Source: Bacillota bacterium (GTDB lineage: Bacteria; Bacillota; Clostridia; SK-Y3). From it: a DNA stretch of 34,034 nt. The notes beneath the pieces are model-generated. The model was not told the DNA's origin. It saw only the letters and a list, made by a program, of their open reading frames with translations, and searched no databases. The stretch is taken from assembly GCA_022360955.1 (NCBI GenBank), contig JAKSBV010000254.1:1-34034 (forward strand), in the 5' to 3' direction. The translations under genes were made by a program, and so were the position numbers. Each line of letters starts with the position of its first letter. Within the stretch, counting starts at the first letter, position 1. Positions 32,782 to 34,034 of the stretch are shown in pieces.

Positions 32782-32823
32782 TGTCAGCTTTCTCCATGAA
32801 CAAAGGATAGCGTAAAACTCCTT

Positions 32824-32852
32824 TAAGTAGTCCCCATTGATCGAATCATTGC
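32824..32852 (-). repeat. Possible decayed fourth CRISPR repeat
   Basis: The end TCGAATCATTGC (32841-32852) resembles GTCGGGTCATTAC and falls exactly 65 bp before the end of the first clear repeat, the array's own period (66 and 65 bp). Fifteen of 29 positions match the consensus. It would be the oldest, leader-distal unit. Confidence 0.4.
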
Positions 32853-32888
32853 ATATATCATGTCTCTGCATATTTACAATACTATCCA

Positions 32889-33048
32889 ATTTTAATTCCC
32901 TATGGTCGGGTCATTACACTAATCCTTATGTAAATGAATTGTTATTAATGATTGGTTTCAATTCCCTATAGTCGGGTCATTACGATGATACGCAAAACAT
33001 TCAAACATCTATAAAAATCGTTTCAATTCCCTATAGTCGGGTCATTAC
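32889..33048 (-). CRISPR. CRISPR array, three repeats and two spacers
   Basis: 29-bp repeats at 32889-32917, 32955-32983 and 33020-33048. The last two are identical, starting GTTTCAATTCCC and ending GGGTCATTAC on the plus strand; the first differs at three bases. Spacers are 37 bp (32918-32954) and 36 bp (32984-33019) and unrelated. Read on the minus strand the repeat ends in AATTGAAAC, the usual crRNA 5' handle of type I-B/III systems, so transcription is probably leftward, with the leader at 33049-33240 and the degenerate repeat at the far end. A type III RAMP gene lies beyond the leader. Confidence 0.9.
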
Positions 33049-33244
33049 CCCAATCCCCATGCATAAAAGTCGCTCTTTTATAACTTATTCTGCATAAAAA
33101 TAAAAATCCCTGCCTAATTTTATCAAAAATACAGATTTTTATCCCCTGTTTTTGCATTTTTTGTCGTCGACCTCCGGGGATTTTTACATCACCGGGGGTC
33201 GACGACTTTTAGGCGTGTATAAATATGTATGATTAGACGGAAAA
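33049..33244 (-). promoter_or_regulatory. CRISPR leader region
   Basis: About 195 bp of AT-rich DNA between the array and the RAMP gene. It contains a perfect 9-bp inverted repeat (ATAAAAATC/GATTTTTAT, within 33100-33145) and the GC-rich palindrome at 33163-33206. Length, base composition and position next to the newest repeat fit a leader; no clear promoter boxes were fixed. Confidence 0.6.
33163..33206. repeat. GC-rich 15-bp inverted repeat in the CRISPR leader
   Basis: GTCGTCGACCTCCGG (33163-33177) and CCGGGGGTCGACGAC (33192-33206) pair over 15 bp with one mismatch (G-T in RNA) around a 14-nt AT-rich loop. On the minus strand the following tract is A-rich, so it is not an ordinary terminator of the cas gene. 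Its high GC content stands out in an AT-rich region. Confidence 0.75.
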
Positions 33245-34034
33245 TCAATTATTCACTTTTATCGTTACTTTGCCTGCGCCTTTACTTTTTTGTCCTCCCA
33301 GCCACTGAATACTTTCTAAAGCCGGCTTTAAAATATCTTCTATCAGTATAGTATTTACATCGTCTTCAGCCTTACAATTTTCTAACCACTTGTCAAGCGT
33401 ACAAGTTCCGATTTTTCTTGGATGTCCGAAATGAAAATCCTGCACCGGAAAATCAAGGATTTCAATCATACCGAAAAACTTCGTTCCGGGCTTTACTTGT
33501 TCCCCGTCAACTTTTGCCTTGTTGGCCGCTGTCCACATTTTCCTATCAAGCCTAATATTGGTCTGCTCAATGATATTCCCCTCCTGTTGAGGTAAAAAAT
33601 TTGAAATTCTTAAAAATCCCATAATTCCTGCAGCACCCATAAAGTAACAAACGGGACAAAGCCCTGAGTTACCTACTATTTTAGTATCATTTGCCTTTAT
33701 TTCACAATATCCGTCATATTTTTTATCTTTTATGTGACCGCGATAGCTCTTCGATGAAATCAGTGATTGTTCTGCCCTCGTGGGAGAAGATGAGGGAATA
33801 CAAGGCTTTAATATATCTATATTTACATTAAAGGTTTCTTTCCATTTCTCGGCTTCATTAATGAATTTTTGTTCTAATTGATACCTTAAAGCACCTTTAA
33901 AACTGCTTGCAGGTATGACAGGTTTCCCTTCAATTTTGAATATAGTTCCTTTCTTTTCTGTCAGAGGTGATGCTGCTCCCCCAATATGTAAAAAACTATC
34001 TACGGCAATTTCCACTTCCACCTCAATATTTTTA
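33245..34034 (-). CDS. Type III CRISPR RAMP (Cas7-like, Csm3-related) protein, 5' end beyond the window
   Basis: At least 258 residues. VEIAVDSFLHIGGAASPLTEKKG and PVIPASSFKGALRYQLEQKF are the RAMP start and the S-x-K-G-x-L-R motif of Csm3/Cmr4-like backbone subunits; CPVCYFMGAAGIMGFLRISNF contains a CxxC zinc-binding pair; the glycine-rich end LGGQKSKGAGKVTIKV is the RAMP G-loop. It would bind the crRNA and cut target RNA as part of a Csm/Cmr-type complex. A GTG at 34019-34021 could be a start, but it has no well-placed ribosome binding site and the frame stays open to the edge (KNIEVEVE), so the true start is probably outside. The exact subtype cannot be set. Confidence 0.88.
   Translation of the reverse strand, partial: KNIEVEVEIAVDSFLHIGGAASPLTEKKGTIFKIEGKPVIPASSFKGALRYQLEQKFINEAEKWKETFNVNIDILKPCIPSSSPTRAEQSLISSKSYRGHIKDKKYDGYCEIKANDTKIVGNSGLCPVCYFMGAAGIMGFLRISNFLPQQEGNIIEQTNIRLDRKMWTAANKAKVDGEQVKPGTKFFGMIEILDFPVQDFHFGHPRKIGTCTLDKWLENCKAEDDVNTILIEDILKPALESIQWLGGQKSKGAGKVTIKVNN

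Noticed and set aside
33163-33206. Ordinary terminator of the RAMP gene
   Set aside because: On the minus strand the hairpin is followed by A, not T; it is therefore listed as a leader palindrome.

Overview
The window looks like chromosomal DNA from a low-to-moderate GC Gram-positive anaerobe of the class Clostridia. The reasons are strong GGAGG ribosome binding sites at almost every gene, lipobox-type substrate-binding lipoproteins, an LplB/LplC-type oligosaccharide ABC transporter with a membrane-bound AraC sensor-regulator, many AraC/LacI/GntR regulators, clostridial-type ferredoxin proteins and a CRISPR repeat ending in ATTGAAAC. No rRNA or tRNA gene and no transposase was seen. Most genes lie on the minus strand.

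Left part (1-4813, all minus): a carbohydrate catabolic group with a LacI regulator, a Gfo/Idh/MocA oxidoreductase and two TIM-barrel sugar isomerase/epimerases, the last cut by the window edge. Upstream lies a separate FAD-dependent DAO-family oxidoreductase. The LacI gene has a good promoter and two near-identical palindromes suited to autoregulation. At 5067-6580 (plus) a YtrA-type GntR regulator overlaps a DUF1648 membrane protein by 4 bp, and its promoter is covered by a perfect 14-bp inverted repeat. After a nested palindromic repeat come a SIMPL-domain exported protein, a small helical protein and a complete polar amino acid ABC importer (binding protein, permease, ATPase).

Middle part (10786-22118, minus): an iron-type alcohol dehydrogenase coupled to a small ABM-domain protein. 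Next is a complete pantothenate operon in the order panG-like, panB, panC, panD, preceded by a leader of about 240 nt that ends in an intrinsic terminator. An oligosaccharide ABC import system (LplB, LplC, binding lipoprotein) follows, under a large AraC-type membrane sensor. At 22387-22833 (plus) there is an unexpected bacterial homologue of the plant Staygreen magnesium dechelatase. A GH3 beta-xylosidase/glucosidase with a divergent AraC regulator completes a plant-polysaccharide theme.

Right part (26276-34034): a methyltransferase, a type II toxin-antitoxin pair whose toxin is frameshifted, a flavodoxin/ferredoxin (EFR1-type) protein, the shrunken remnant of a second flavodoxin gene, and a fusion of a QueG-like iron-sulfur domain with a GNAT acetyltransferase. 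A secreted GH13 alpha-amylase is flanked by two diverged copies of a terminator-bearing repeat, one next to a candidate small structured RNA. The edge holds a short CRISPR array (three clear repeats and a decayed fourth), a palindrome-rich leader and the start of a type III cas locus (a RAMP protein).

The strongest items for follow-up are the Staygreen homologue, the QueG-GNAT fusion, the candidate RNA and its repeat relatives, and the pan leader. I saw no clearly new multi-gene system in the window.
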